Shown here piece by piece: positions 47,369 through 58,564 of a stretch of 64,000 bases of DNA (position 1 is its first letter; each line of letters starts with the position of its first letter). The notes under the pieces were generated by a model, which had not been told where the DNA came from, searched no databases, and was given only the letters and a program-made list of their open reading frames with translations. The position numbers were made by a program, and so were the translations under genes. Origin of the DNA: Rhynchopus sp. YZ270_cl-10 (lineage: Eukaryota; Euglenozoa; Diplonemea; Diplonemida; Diplonemidae); contig OZ037869.1 of NCBI GenBank assembly GCA_964035575.1, forward strand, positions 496,001 to 560,000, read 5' to 3'.

Positions 47369-50300
47369 TCATTGTACAGAACATGTTCGCGAGGTTTGTC
47401 CCTGTGAGTGTGTGGGGGTGGTTTTGGTGGTATCCATGCAGAAATCGATGCATTTCACACACTCTCTCTCCCCCTACATACCTTCTTTTCAGTGGGCGTC
47501 TCTCTCTCTGGCTCTGTGACCTTAGCAGTATCATTTGTTGCAGTTCTGGTCATCTGGCGCAGTCCGCTTGCAGAAGGGTCGTCACCTGCATAGGCAGAAC
47601 CCCCTGCTGTGCCTTCACCTGCTTGACGGACACGCTGTGTTGTTGTTGTGGTTGTTGTTGTTTGCGCAACTCATTCACCCGAAGGGTTAATTTCAAAGGT
47701 GCAGATGCTCAGACCACAAAAATTGTGAGACAACACATGGTCGGATAGGTTTTTCCAGTCAGGTGTAATGAAATAGGCAGAAAAAAGTACCCACTCTACG
47801 AAATTATACCTGCTCTTCCCAGCTCGCCTCCAACTCCTTTTCCCTTCTGCGTGCAAGGCATTCCGTTAGGAAGGTGTGCGCAATGGAATTCTGGTCGGAA
47901 CATGTAAGCCACATGCCGTAGAGCTGTGCGGTGGTGTACGTTATGAGACAGGGCTTCTTGTCTGCGTGCTGGCCTTGCGCGAGGAGGAGCACTGTTGGGT
48001 GGTTCGCGAGGTTCAACAACATTGCGTCGAGCAGTGGTGCAACCATGAGCTCTACGTCTGCTGGGGGAAGCGCTGCATGGAGACTGTGCGGACCCTTCCC
48101 ACTGAAGAGGTCTCTCAACAGTCGAACATCGTGCATATACCTATCGAACGGACTGTTCACCACACGCCCCTTGGCAACACCCTTCTCCACCACATCGACC
48201 TTCGCCTCTGGAAGAACCTGCTTTCCGCGCATCACCTTCCACGTCAACACACTCACCAACCTTTGCAACAGCTCCTTCGCAAAAACCGGGCGGTGTTGAG
48301 GAACCAAAAACTCCATGGTGCTTTGGGCGCGGGTTTGCAGGGCAGGGAGCAGCTCTTCCATGCCGACGGTGTCGGTGCTGTACATCTTGGCGATGAGGGG
48401 GTGGAGGTCGAAGAAGAGCAACTTTGTGGCAAGAAAGCCGAGAAGCGAGCGGAGCGAAGCTTTGTAGACAATGGAGGAAGCCTCTTCGAGAATTGTACCG
48501 GCCTGCCGTGTGTGGAAGGACACAAGGCTTGCCTCAGAAGGTGATGCACTGCCTGCAGCAGGTGCCATAGCCATTGCTGCAGACACAGCAGATACAGCAG
48601 CGCCCTGCAGGTCGGGCACACCCACCTCGCTCGCACGGCGTTCACTCGAAGCCCGCATCTCCGCATGCCCCGGCTCCGCAACAACAACACTCGGCTCCCC
48701 CACAATAGTTTTCCACGCCACCAAATGATACCGCGAAATGATTTGTACATGAAGTTCATGCAGACGCAGCCGACAGAACAGTACATTATTCGCGCGGAGC
48801 TGAGAGAAGAATGGATATTTTTTAGGGATAAAAAATAGAGATGGGATGGGGTTGACATACTGCAACAGTCGCTGCCGCATTGCTTTTCAAATTGAAGAAT
48901 TCGTTGTGTTTGACCCGGAGCACCCTGTAGTCATGTATGTCTACTGACCAGTCCAGCTCTTGAAGGGGCATTGTGATAAGGTCGGAGTACTTCCTGAAGG
49001 AGATGTTGAGTGCCGCAGCGCAGCCTTCTTCGAAGCGTGAGATGACGTCCTCGCAGTTGTTTGAGAAGTATTGGCACATGTGGTCTTCGGAGTTCTGTCT
49101 AGGACTTCCTATACTGCTTTCTGCACCACGGCTGAGCTTTAGTGCATCCCATGCATTTTCGATACCATGGCTGACAAGAACTGTGATACGATTTGCCATA
49201 GAAACAAGATCGACTGCGGAGGAGGAGATACCGCCTTCTTGCGCGGTGCCTACCGACACGAAGTCGTCTACTGTTACCACCTTTTTGACGTGACTCTCAA
49301 GCGTCGCTTCGACAATGGAACGCCACTTCCGCATAAGCAGGCCTTGTATCGGGTAGAGAATCTCATCACATAACTCCTCCGGCCCTACAGAGACAGACCA
49401 TTGGTCGCCGTCCTCAACTTGCTCCCACTGCCCGGCCTCTCGCGCAGCGTTTGATAGCGCATCAGCACGCCGTAGTGGAGGTTGTGTTCGAAACACCGGT
49501 GACCCAACCGATTCTGGCCTCCTCACATCCAACTGATGTCTATGGCGTAACATCTGGGCTGACCTACAATGTTGCAGATCAGGACGGTCCACAGGGTTGC
49601 TGCTTACACTCCCCGCCCCGCTATCCGACATAGGAGATCCAAAGTCACCCAAAGGCGAAGTATCCGGGGTAGGATACCGCTGCTGCATCGTAACATACTG
49701 CCGAAAATTCGCCTGAAGCAGCTCCAACAGCAGCATTGTATAGACAAGGTTGGTAATCAGCATGGACACCGCCACGACATCATCAAGAGGCACACCGGTA
49801 TGCGATGCACGCACCTCTAAGGAAGGGCTTCTACCGCGACCCGGCATTGCTGGCCCTAAAGGGACGGGAGGTGAAGAGGACCGTTTGGGAGGCGGAGGAT
49901 GTCTGGTAGGGGCGCGCCCTGAGTTGGGTGGGGAAGAGGAGTAACCCCCGGAAGGAATCGGCCGCTGCGGCTTCAACTTCATGTCGCCGTCGGAGCGTGA
50001 GGTGTGCATCGAATGCACGGTATCACTGGTAGCATGCTCCTCTACAGGAAACTGCAGGCTTGACGCAGAGACGCCCACATCAATAAACCCTAGACACGAA
50101 TCTCGCACCGAACCCAACCCCGTTTGAAGTGGGTGCAGTGCCTCTAACGTTGTGTTGACGTCATCTGCAAGGAGCTTTGAGTACACCGCAAGCACAATAG
50201 GTACGGCAGAAGGCAGCACACCAATGAGAGACGAGGTGTAGAAGGCTGTGTCTGCGTGCACCTCGAGCAGCATTACCTCGAGAAGGTGGCGTACCTGGTC

Positions 50301-52829
50301 GATGGTGAGGCGGAAGTTTGCGTTGATGCGCTGTAGGGTGACGGTGTGCGCGGGGCGTGGTGGGAGAAGGTTGCCTGCCAGCCGCGCTGCCCCCGTCTGC
50401 TGGGTACGTCCGATATCCGCCGTAAGGGAGGAAACAGATTGGCGCTGAATGCAACTCTTCCTCCGCCCGCCCAAATGATCAAGGAGGTCGTCCCGTTTCG
50501 ACGTAGGTGCAGAAGTGTCGCCGCGAGAGGACCGTACCTTATGTTTGATGCGGATGTAGTGCTTCACAGACGACGCAATGACAAGACCCACAAACTCGCA
50601 GTATGTTGCCAAACAGAGCTGCCCCGACGCCACCTCCTCAGGGCACTTTCCACTCAGCACCTCGCCCGCCAACGCAGCAACGTCCTCCCCCATGGCTACC
50701 CCGATCTCCGTGATGCAGGTCTTCAGGTTGCGTGCCCAGTCCTGTGCGGTGCGCTCAGGGGAGATGGGGTCACGTCGCGGGGCGTTGCTTGAGTAGCCCC
50801 GACCCGACCGAGGTGAAGAAGCGTTGCGCGGCGAGGCACGCTGCGGCACGGTGCTTGCTGGGGAGAGGACTGCGTTCATCTCAGCGGTGCTCGTGCCGGT
50901 CACCTCCCCAAGGCGTCCAGAGAGAGGGGAAAGAATACTGTCCGCCCCTCCACTGGTCGCGCCAAACTCAAGGACAGTGGTCAGCAGCTTGCTGATGTAC
51001 ACCAAGTCCTCAGGCGAGGTGGCCAGCTCCGCGTGGTAGTCGGACAGCTTCAAGGAGAACTCATCGCGGATGTTGGACAACACCTGCGTGCGGCAGCTCT
51101 GCTCGTCAGGAGTCAAAACGCTTGAGGGCACCCTGCAGTACTGCTTGAACCCCGGGTAGTAGTAGCAGTCCACGGACAGCAGTTTGTACATTTCCGTGAC
51201 ATTCAACGTCCCTTCCGCGTTCTCTGTGAACACAACATGAATGAAGCACGACGCATGCAAGAACTCTGTGATGCCGAAAGTGGTGCGCACATTTGCCAGC
51301 CCGTCGACGACGTTTTGGAGGCGGATGTCCTGCCGACGTGACTTGTGGATGCCGTGCTTGCGGCGTTGTGCTGTGCTTTCGTCATGCCTGCTTTTTTTTG
51401 GGTCATCTGGACTGAAGAATGTGTGAAAGAGCGTTGTATAGAGCATTGCATTGAGCGGGAATGTGTAGCCGAGACACTTCCCTGCAGCAGCAGTCGCCTG
51501 CTCCATCATGGGGGTTGACGCACCGTGGTCCGCTACGGAACGGGTTTCATTTGCAGGCGAGCTCCGGCTGATGATAACTTCATCCTCCTGCTCACTTGAG
51601 ACGTTCAGCACTGCCACCCCACCGTTCAGCACTTCATGCTCCGTCAGCACCAAATCCTCTGTACTGATATTTGTCCGCACCCTGGGGAGACCACCATGAA
51701 GAAAGTCGTTCGCAAACTCTTCGGGGGTACGCGACGACGGCGAACACCCGACCCCATCTGTCACATGAACGTTCAACGGCGAGCACGACGACGACGTTGC
51801 GCCCTCCACATACCCTGCACCTGGCGACCCTGAGGTCGGCGGCAACGTCACCCCATGCAGAGGGTTCCCATTCACCGCACTCTGCCGAGACGACACACTC
51901 CGCGACGAATGCGGCGGCGAGTACGTACTGTTCCGCCTCTTCGGCGTTGCCAACCCTGCCTCCTCCTCTGGGGTGAACCCCCCTGCCTCAGCGAACGGAA
52001 ACTGCGTGTACCTCACAAACGTCCCTGCAATCAACGCCCTCATGGTATCTGCATTGTCTGCAGTAGGTGTACGCGAGAAGATGACAATACGAGACCGTAA
52101 CTTCTTTACATCATGACTAAGCTGTGTGGTAAGCCGCAATGCATGGCTGTCCATCAGAACAGAAGAGACCTGAAGACGGCGGATTGAAAAATGCATTGCC
52201 GACGCAAACACCGAGAGATGACGCAGCTCCGCCAATAAACGCGACTCTTCTGTTGCCTCTCTGTCCACCCGAAGAAGAACCAGCGACTCAATAAGACAAA
52301 GACGGAATATCGCGGATTTGACAGGAATCTTTCCTTGGGTACGCTCGAGGGAGGACCGGATGGAGGAGACTGAGGAGAGGTGCGAGGCTTCGGAGATCTC
52401 AAGACGGAGGCGAAGGGAGTTGATCGTTTCGAATTCGGGGGTTTCGGTGATTTTTCGTTTGACGCCGTCTTTTTGTGCGAAAAGGTCGGCATGGGCCATG
52501 AGTAGACAGTCATATGCAGTGGCCTGAAGGTATTCTGGAGACAGAAGAAAGTCATCATCATCAACCGCTTCGCTTACTCCAAGCATCGATTCGCCAAGAG
52601 AACTGACAGAGCGTGACAGCATCTGATGCTTACCCCGACTCACCGGGGACTGTCCATCACTGCTCCCCACATCCTGCGGGGTGATGAACGATCGCGACCT
52701 CGAACCATAACTCCGCCGCACCGCTTCGTCCTTCATCAACGAGGCATCGCTGTTTTCCCGCAAAGGCACAACAATATCTTGAAATTCTTGCGCAGTTGTT
52801 TTATTGCTTTCAACAGACATCGCCGCCAT
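47369..52829 (-). CDS. Large unknown protein, 1714 aa, 4 exons
   Basis: Exons are 48861-52829, 47810-48799, 47482-47634 and 47369-47401; all phases agree. The ATG at 52829 follows TTTGCAG and a short leader. The two 3' exons are less certain: without them the frame stops at 47804, four bases into a GTATAA donor. The first 120 residues are Ser-rich. A helical region follows (FLLSPEYLQATAYDCLLMAH and ELRHLSVFASAMHFSIRRLQ). Large Ser/Pro-rich linkers alternate with ordered blocks such as FPLNAMLYTTLFHTFFSPDD and GQLCLATYCEFVGLVIASSVK. A conserved-looking helical C-terminal part (SLRSLLGFLATKLLFFDLH, VFAKELLQRLVSVLTWKV, LMVAPLLDAMLLNLANHP) resembles vesicle-tethering or other helical scaffold proteins in character only. 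No family is assigned. Confidence 0.75.
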
Positions 52830-53175
52830 TTAAAAATGTGGGATAGAAAAACTGCAAAGATTTGCAAAAAGATTGCAAAAAGATGAACCAGAAAAAAGGT
52901 TCAAAGAAGAGAGGACTCAAAGGGGGTGTGTGGGAGTAATGTAATGTGTGTGTGGTTCCCACGGGAGGGTGATGTACTCACTCCCGTACTCCAGGGTCCG
53001 GAGACATGTCAGGATAAGATATTTGCTCGCAAAATTTGGGGCATAAAGAAAAGAAAAACACCAATAGTGGGGGGAGACAAAGAAAGAGAAATGTGAAGGA
53101 GTGGAGTAGAGTAGCTCCGGGTGTCTTTGTGTTGGTTTGTGTAGTTCTGTGGTGTGTGTGTGTGTGGTTTGATAA
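52830..53175. other. Intergenic and leader upstream of the large gene
   Basis: Contains the leader of the large gene and G/T-rich sequence ending in a short (GT)n run (about 53151-53166). No feature beyond that. Confidence 0.5.
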
Positions 53176-53608
53176 CTAGTATGGGGTGGCGACAGGGGGG
53201 GTGTGGAAAAAAATATTCACAAAAAATATTTTCAAATTCTGTCGATCACAAAAATTCACAAAAAATCACAAAAAATCACAGAAGTGTACCGTTTTGGGCC
53301 GCTGTAATTGTGCTGTAATTGTGGTGTAATTCTGCTCAGTCATGCTCAGTTGTGCTCAGTTGTACGTAAGTGTGTGTAAGTTTCGCTTAAAATTGAACTT
53401 TTTCGGCGTGGCTGCATAACCGATTCCCTACCGTGTTTCTACCAGTTGTCATGCCGTTTTGGGGCATTCATGTGTTGGGAAAAATTTTTTTTTTGTTTTC
53501 GTTGGTGAAGCTTTTAAACGGCGGTATTTGCATTTCCGGAATCCGTCCGACCAGTGGTGGGGTCAATTTGCCGAAATGGACAAGTTCTCGTTTTTGGTCA
53601 ATTTCCGC

Positions 53609-54328
53609 AGTATACACAGTATACACAGTATACACAGTATACACAGTATACACAGTATACACAGTATACACAGTATACACAGTATACACAGTATACACAG
53701 TATACACAGTATACACAGTATACACAGTATACACAGTATACACAGTATACACAGTATACACAGTATACACAGTATACACAGTATACACAGTATACACAGT
53801 ATACACAGTATACACAGTATACACAGTATACACAGTATACACAGTATACACAGTATACACAGTATACACAGTATACACAGTATACACAGTATACACAGTA
53901 TACACAGTATACACAGTATACACAGTATACACAGTATACACAGTATACACAGTATACACAGTATACACAGTATACACAGTATACACAGTATACACAGTAT
54001 ACACAGTATACACAGTATACACAGTATACACAGTATACACAGTATACACAGTATACACAGTATACACAGTATACACAGTATACACAGTATACACAGTATA
54101 CACAGTATACACAGTATACACAGTATACACAGTATACACAGTATACACAGTATACACAGTATACACAGTATACACAGTATACACAGTATACACAGTATAC
54201 ACAGTATACACAGTATACACAGTATACACAGTATACACAGTATACACAGTATACACAGTATACACAGTATACACAGTATACACAGTATACACAGTATACA
54301 CAGTATACACAGTATACACAGTATACAC
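53609..54328. repeat. 9-bp satellite, 80 perfect units
   Basis: The unit AGTATACAC is repeated exactly 80 times over 720 bp without a visible variant. All frames on both strands that cross it are open (YTV, SIH or QYT on plus), which explains the long false ORFs here. The same TCGATCACAAAA motif stands on both sides (about 53241 and 54408), so the array sits between duplicated subterminal sequence. Confidence 0.97.
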
Positions 54329-54592
54329 AGGGGATTGGGAGTACAGTACACTACAGTACACTACACTACCAGAGTGGGACAAAAAAAAGCTCATCTCAAA
54401 ATATGTCGATCACAAAAGATCACAAAAAATCACAAAAAATCGCAAAAAATCGCAAAAAATCACAAAAAATCACAAAAAATCACGACCTGTCGCAAAGAAT
54501 CACAAAGACACGGATGCTGCCAGATCTGGCCAGATCTCCAGATCTGGGCCGCCCAGATCTGGCCAGATCTGGAAAAAAAATTTTTTTTTTTT

Positions 54593-54689
54593 GAAAAAAA
54601 AATTTTCCCAGACGTCCCAGATCTGGCCAGATCTGGCCAGATCTGGCCAAATCTGGGAGATCTGGGACGTCTGGGAAAATTTTTTTTTC
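54593..54689. repeat. Perfect 32-bp inverted repeat
   Basis: Arms 54593-54624 and 54658-54689 are exact complements. They contain TTTTCCCAGACGTCCCAGA and an adjoining A9 run, around a 33-nt spacer made of CCAGATCTGG units. Confidence 0.9.
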
Positions 54690-55475
54690 CAGGTACCCCA
54701 ATGACATAACGAAGTATCGCTTGAAGTACCGTTCAATATACGTTGCTCGTGTGTGCAAGTTACGAAGTAGGACACACAAGGTATATCAAACGATAAATCA
54801 ATCAGATAAACGTTACATCATCGGAAAATTGTTGGCACCGCCGCCCTGTCTTCGTATTTATTACGTCGACAGGCCAAACAGCGTTGGGCTCAGAAGAAGC
54901 AGTGCAAAACACTGGGGATCAACATGAGAACCAACTCCCAACAACACAGGCTACCGAAGTAGCAGGTGGGGTGTTGCGGGTGTTTGGGGTGAAAGAAAAT
55001 CGATTTTGGTAAGTTCCAGCAGAAAATTCTTAAGTTTGCACAATTGAGAAGGGTGTTACCACTGCCTAATATTATTCGTACATGTGAACCGGTAAGGTCG
55101 AGAAGGGTGGACACGGCATACAAGTACAAGTACAAGTAAGACGTACCTTCTACAAAGGCTGAATTCGCAATTCTTAAGGGATTGAATTCAGCCCCCACGT
55201 GGTGTTTTTGAGAAAATCATTCCATGGTATACAGCTAATGGTTCCCGAAGAATGATTCGCCCCTCCTCGTTCATGCAAACTTAAGAAAATTCTGAAGTAA
55301 CTACAACCTGGCGTGCGGGTACAGATGCATTGCTTTGTTCTTTCCTCAAAGTCATGTGTGATCTCTCGGGTCTGTACTAAAGTCAGTGTTTAGATAAGCA
55401 TCCACTTGACTCGTTCTAACAACCGTTGAAATCTAGAACAAAACAACACACTGCCCCTTCTCACACCAAGCCGCC

Positions 55476-55655
55476 ATGCTTCAAGAGCATGCCCTGGGCA
55501 AAAATTACTCTGACAAAAATTGGTTTTCTGGGGGAACGCAATATTTTCTTGTGCCTAGTCCTCCGCAAGAGCAGAGGACAGACTTTCCGGATCCCGAAGT
55601 CGAATTTCTTGCACTAGCTATGCTCCCTGGGTTAAATGGCTATAGCAGTGACTGA
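55476..55655 (+). CDS. Coding-like fragment on the plus strand, unknown
   Basis: A 59-codon frame from ATG to TGA reads MLQEHALGKNYSDKNWFSGG, TQYFLVPSPPQEQRTDFPDP, EVEFLALAMLPGLNGYSSD. It has protein-like composition and is the only such plus-strand stretch with a start and stop. Further coding-like sequence lies at about 54795-55130 on the same strand. Together they look like remains of a protein carried by the inverted-repeat element. The family is not recognised. Confidence 0.25.
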   Translation: MLQEHALGKNYSDKNWFSGGTQYFLVPSPPQEQRTDFPDPEVEFLALAMLPGLNGYSSD

Positions 55656-55690
55656 CTAAGAGTTTCATAATAATTAGGGTGGTCTATGGG

Positions 55691-56623
55691 TTAACAATGG
55701 AAAAGTTGGTATATAAACCCGACTTTTACGATCGCCACCTGGTTTTGAAATAATTGCACCAGCTCTTCCGTCGGCACTGCTTCGCTGTCACGATGAAGGG
55801 TCGTAGGTTCGGGTACCTGTTAAGAGAAATTGAATGTAAAAGTAGAGACTACAACAAAAAAACAAACAAGAAGCCGCCCCGTACCCCTTAAACGTAAAAG
55901 TGACATTTTTGTAGACAAAAAAAAAAAAATAGCTAAAAAGATCGGGTCTTTTGTTTGTGCGCTCAAAGCCGGGAAAACAAAAAGGTGAAAAAATATGTTA
56001 AACTGAAGTACGGTTGTTGTGGTTAATTGAGTACTCAAAGAAAACAAGCAAGCTTCTGTTTTTTTCAATCCGTTTTGTTTGCCCTGCAGCGCTGCCTCCA
56101 ATCTTTTTAGAATTGACAACAAGTTGTTTTATCAAAAAAATAGCGGACATGTCGAAAAGGGAGAAAACCGGGGGGTTAAAAACATACCTTGCACTCGGCC
56201 CACTCTCCAGGTACAAAGAACATCACTGCACGACAAACCCATAGAAAATAACTATTTTTTACCGAACAGAAAGGTCGTTTTATTGATGAGTGTTTTCTGA
56301 GTGCACACTCAGGGGGACAAAATGCAACACTTACCGAAAAAATTCTCCAATCGGACAAAAACCTTTCTAAACACCCAAAAAAAAACACCTCAGTCCACAT
56401 CCGCTGGGGTCGCGAGATGGAAATATATGGTTTTACAGCTTTTAGGGGGTCTAGCGTGGGTCCCAGATGCATTTTGCAACGGGTCTGTGTGTGCCTCAAC
56501 CGCTTCACAGTACCCTTTTTTGTAACTGAAAACGACGCATCCTGTACCTAAGTGCACTGAAGCCTTGCTTGCGTCCTCCTTCGTGGTTTTGGGCGTTCGC
56601 ACGCGAGAATCATTATCGCATTC
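55691..56623 (-). CDS. Possible small spliced gene inside the inverted-repeat element
   Basis: Three minus-strand stretches stand out from AT-rich surroundings and join in phase through GT-AG sites: 56437 to at most 56623, 56188-56225, and 55691-55816. The first reads GTGCVVFSYKKGYCEAVEA and HTDPLQNASGTHARPPKS. The second reads MFFVPGEWAECK. The third reads VPEPTTLHRDSEAVPTEEL, VQLFQNQVAIVKVGFIYQLF and a TAA stop. The 5' end is unresolved. No domain is recognised. It may be a host gene or cargo of the element. Confidence 0.3.
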
Positions 56624-56734
56624 TCACATGTAATTCTCGCATCACGGAGAGGATTTTAGCGTCACGTGACCACAAAAAAAGTGCACAAAATTAGTTTGGT
56701 CAAAAATCACCTTGCACTTGTGAAGGAATTGCTA

Positions 56735-57420
56735 AGGAAATGTGAAATATGCGTGTTTTGGTACACAAAAGTGCGTTTTGGGTGGTTCTGAAGGGTCAAA
56801 ACACCAAAAAAATGCGTTTTTTTTTGCATTTTTGGTCACCCAAGGACCCACTATTTTGGTTGATATTTTTTTTTTCCCTTTGCGAAAAAATACCCAAAAA
56901 CCACGTCTATAAAAACGCTAAGGAAAAATCGATATTCATTTTTTGGGCAGAGAAGTGCGTTTTAGGCGCCCACAGATGGTCAAAACATCAAAAATTTTGT
57001 GTTTTTGGCATCTTTGGACACCCATGGACCCACTATCAGGGGTGAATTTTTTTTGCCTGAGATTTGCCTTTGCCAAAAATCGAAAAAAAAAATTATGAAG
57101 GAAATTGCTAAGAAAAAGTCGAAATTGTGGGCCCCTGTAGTGCATATGGCGGTACCCCAGATCGTCAAAACACCCGACTCTTGCGTTTTTTTGCACTTTT
57201 TGGTGCACAAAAACCCTACTCAGGGGTCAAAATTTTCCCGGATAAAAAAAAATTTTTTTTTCGGGATTTTTCAAAAATCGACTTGTCTTTGGTAAAAACC
57301 ACGAAATTTCGGGTTCGCAAAACCACGTTTTAGACCCCCACAGATGCTCAAAAGTGCCAAATTTTGCTTTAAATGGCCTCAAATCGTCGAAATTAGCCCT
57401 ATTTAGGGGCGAAAAAAAAA
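56735..57420. repeat. Degenerate tandem repeat, about 190-bp unit, four copies
   Basis: Units begin near 56735, 56930, 57120 and 57310. Each shows a common order: an AAATTGCTAAGAAAAA-like lead, a GCG/GTTTTAGGC patch, CACAGATGGTCAAAACA or a variant, a T-rich GCGTTTTTTTGCA part, and a GGACCCACTATCAGGGG-like end. Copies differ at many positions, so the array is old compared with the perfect 9-bp satellite. Confidence 0.65.
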
Positions 57421-57479
57421 ATTCGAGAGTCCCTTTCCCTGGGAGACAATAGCCAGAAATCTGAGAAAAAAAAAAAAAA

Positions 57480-57660
57480 ACTGGCCAGATTTCCAGATCT
57501 GGCCAGATCTGGGGGGGTTTTTTTTTTTTGAAAAAAAAAAATTTCCCAGATTCCCAGATCTGGCCAGATCTGGCCAGATCTGGAAACAAGATCTCCACAT
57601 CTGGAAAACGAGCCAGATCTGGGAAATTGGCCCCCAAATCTGGCCAGATCTGGCAGCATC
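57480..57660. repeat. CCAGATCTGG palindrome cluster, right copy
   Basis: At least six CCAGATCTGG-type units lie here in the mirror image of the cluster at about 54515-54685, ending with the GCAGCATCCGTG that the left copy begins with. Confidence 0.8.
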
Positions 57661-58057
57661 CGTGCAAAGAAGAAAAATGATTCTTTGTGATTTTTCGTGA
57701 TTTTTCGTGACTGCCCAGTTCCGACCCCCCTTGTCGCCACCCCATAGTAGGGGTAATTCTCTCATCATGCTCAGAATATGGCCCTAATGTGTGTGTGTGT
57801 GTGTGGTTTGGGATTGGGAAGAGCTGGGAGAAGGAGAAGATATTCGGTTTTGCTGTGCAAACAGTCAGTTTTTCTTCGCAGAATCCAGGGGATAATAGAA
57901 ATTTTTTTTTGATGGGATTCACCTAAAGTGTGCTCAGTTATCTCGAAGAAAACAAACAAATGGACAATGAATGCGGAATTTATATAAAAAAACCCCCCCT
58001 CCGTTCTTGTTGCGGTACGAATCTTATACACCAACTCCCGTTGAGATAAAAAGTTAA

Positions 58058-58119
58058 GAGGTTGAAAGTGCAAAAACGCCTTCACCGTTCATCATGCGGA
58101 CACAGGGTTGTCGGATACC
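58058..58119 (+). repeat. Family-C repeat
   Basis: GAGGTTGAAAGTGCAAAAACGCC, then ATGCGGACACAGGGTTGTCGG and ATACCCC. Confidence 0.5.
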
Positions 58120-58263
58120 CCCCAGAGAGCACAAAAATATAGCCCCTCCCATTTTTTGAGTGTCGCTGCAAAGTAAAAAACTTTTTAGGTTATTGTAGAT
58201 AAAAGAGTTGAAAGGCGATGGATGTTCCCTTTCTGCAAAGAGAAAACTGACATTAAAAAAAAA

Positions 58264-58307
58264 TGATGTGAAATACACAGCCCCCATGGCTGCTGTGTCC
58301 CTTTAAA
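58264..58307 (+). repeat. Family-D repeat
   Basis: TGATGTGAAATACACAGCCC, CCATGGCTGCTGTGTCCC and A tail. The arms CACAGC/GCTGTG pair. Confidence 0.5.
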
Positions 58308-58564
58308 AAAATACGACAGTTCTATAAAGAGCCTTCGTAAAGAAGTGGGCGAGGGAAACGGGGTATAGGATCCGTTGACACACAGAGCATATTTGCCATG
58401 AAAAGAGTACGGCAGAGCTGTTGTTTCTTTGGACCATTGCACCGCCAAGGGATTATGTAAATAACTCCAATTGACAGGGGATAAAAAGGGGGTTTTATGT
58501 TTCCACATAACCCAGAAAAACCCCATAACACACCCCCAGTATATGACACATTCCTTCTCTCTGT

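Larger units (their letters stand above)
53176..57750. mobile_element. 4.6-kb inverted-repeat element, family unknown
   Basis: The ends are CTAGTATGGGGTGGCGACA (53176-53194) and the complement of CTACTATGGGGTGGCGACA (57732-57750), 18 of 19 identical. Inside each end come, in mirrored order, runs of ATCACAAAAA-type units and a cluster of the palindrome CCAGATCTGG joined by GATGCTGCCAGATCTGG. A TA dinucleotide next to TGGGGTGG at both ends could be a target duplication. The interior contains an 80-copy 9-bp satellite, a perfect 32-bp hairpin, four degenerate copies of a unit of about 190 bp, and coding-like stretches on both strands. It could be a DNA transposon or another kind of invertron. 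I cannot assign a family and see no intact transposase. Confidence 0.6.
57751..58564. other. Intergenic, right of the inverted-repeat element
   Basis: Starts with a (GT)n run (57787-57804), then AT-rich sequence with a family-C copy and a family-D copy. No gene. Confidence 0.5.

Noticed and set aside
46867-47748. Plus-strand ORFs rich in FTWFHLVSLG
   Set aside because: Translation of the 10-bp array inside the inverted-repeat element; opposite to the gene direction and with no other support.
53433-54709. Long open frames on both strands coding for YTV, SIH, QYT, VYT or LCI repeats
   Set aside because: They arise from the 9-bp satellite, whose length is a multiple of three and which lacks stops in any frame that is open across it. 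They are not genes.
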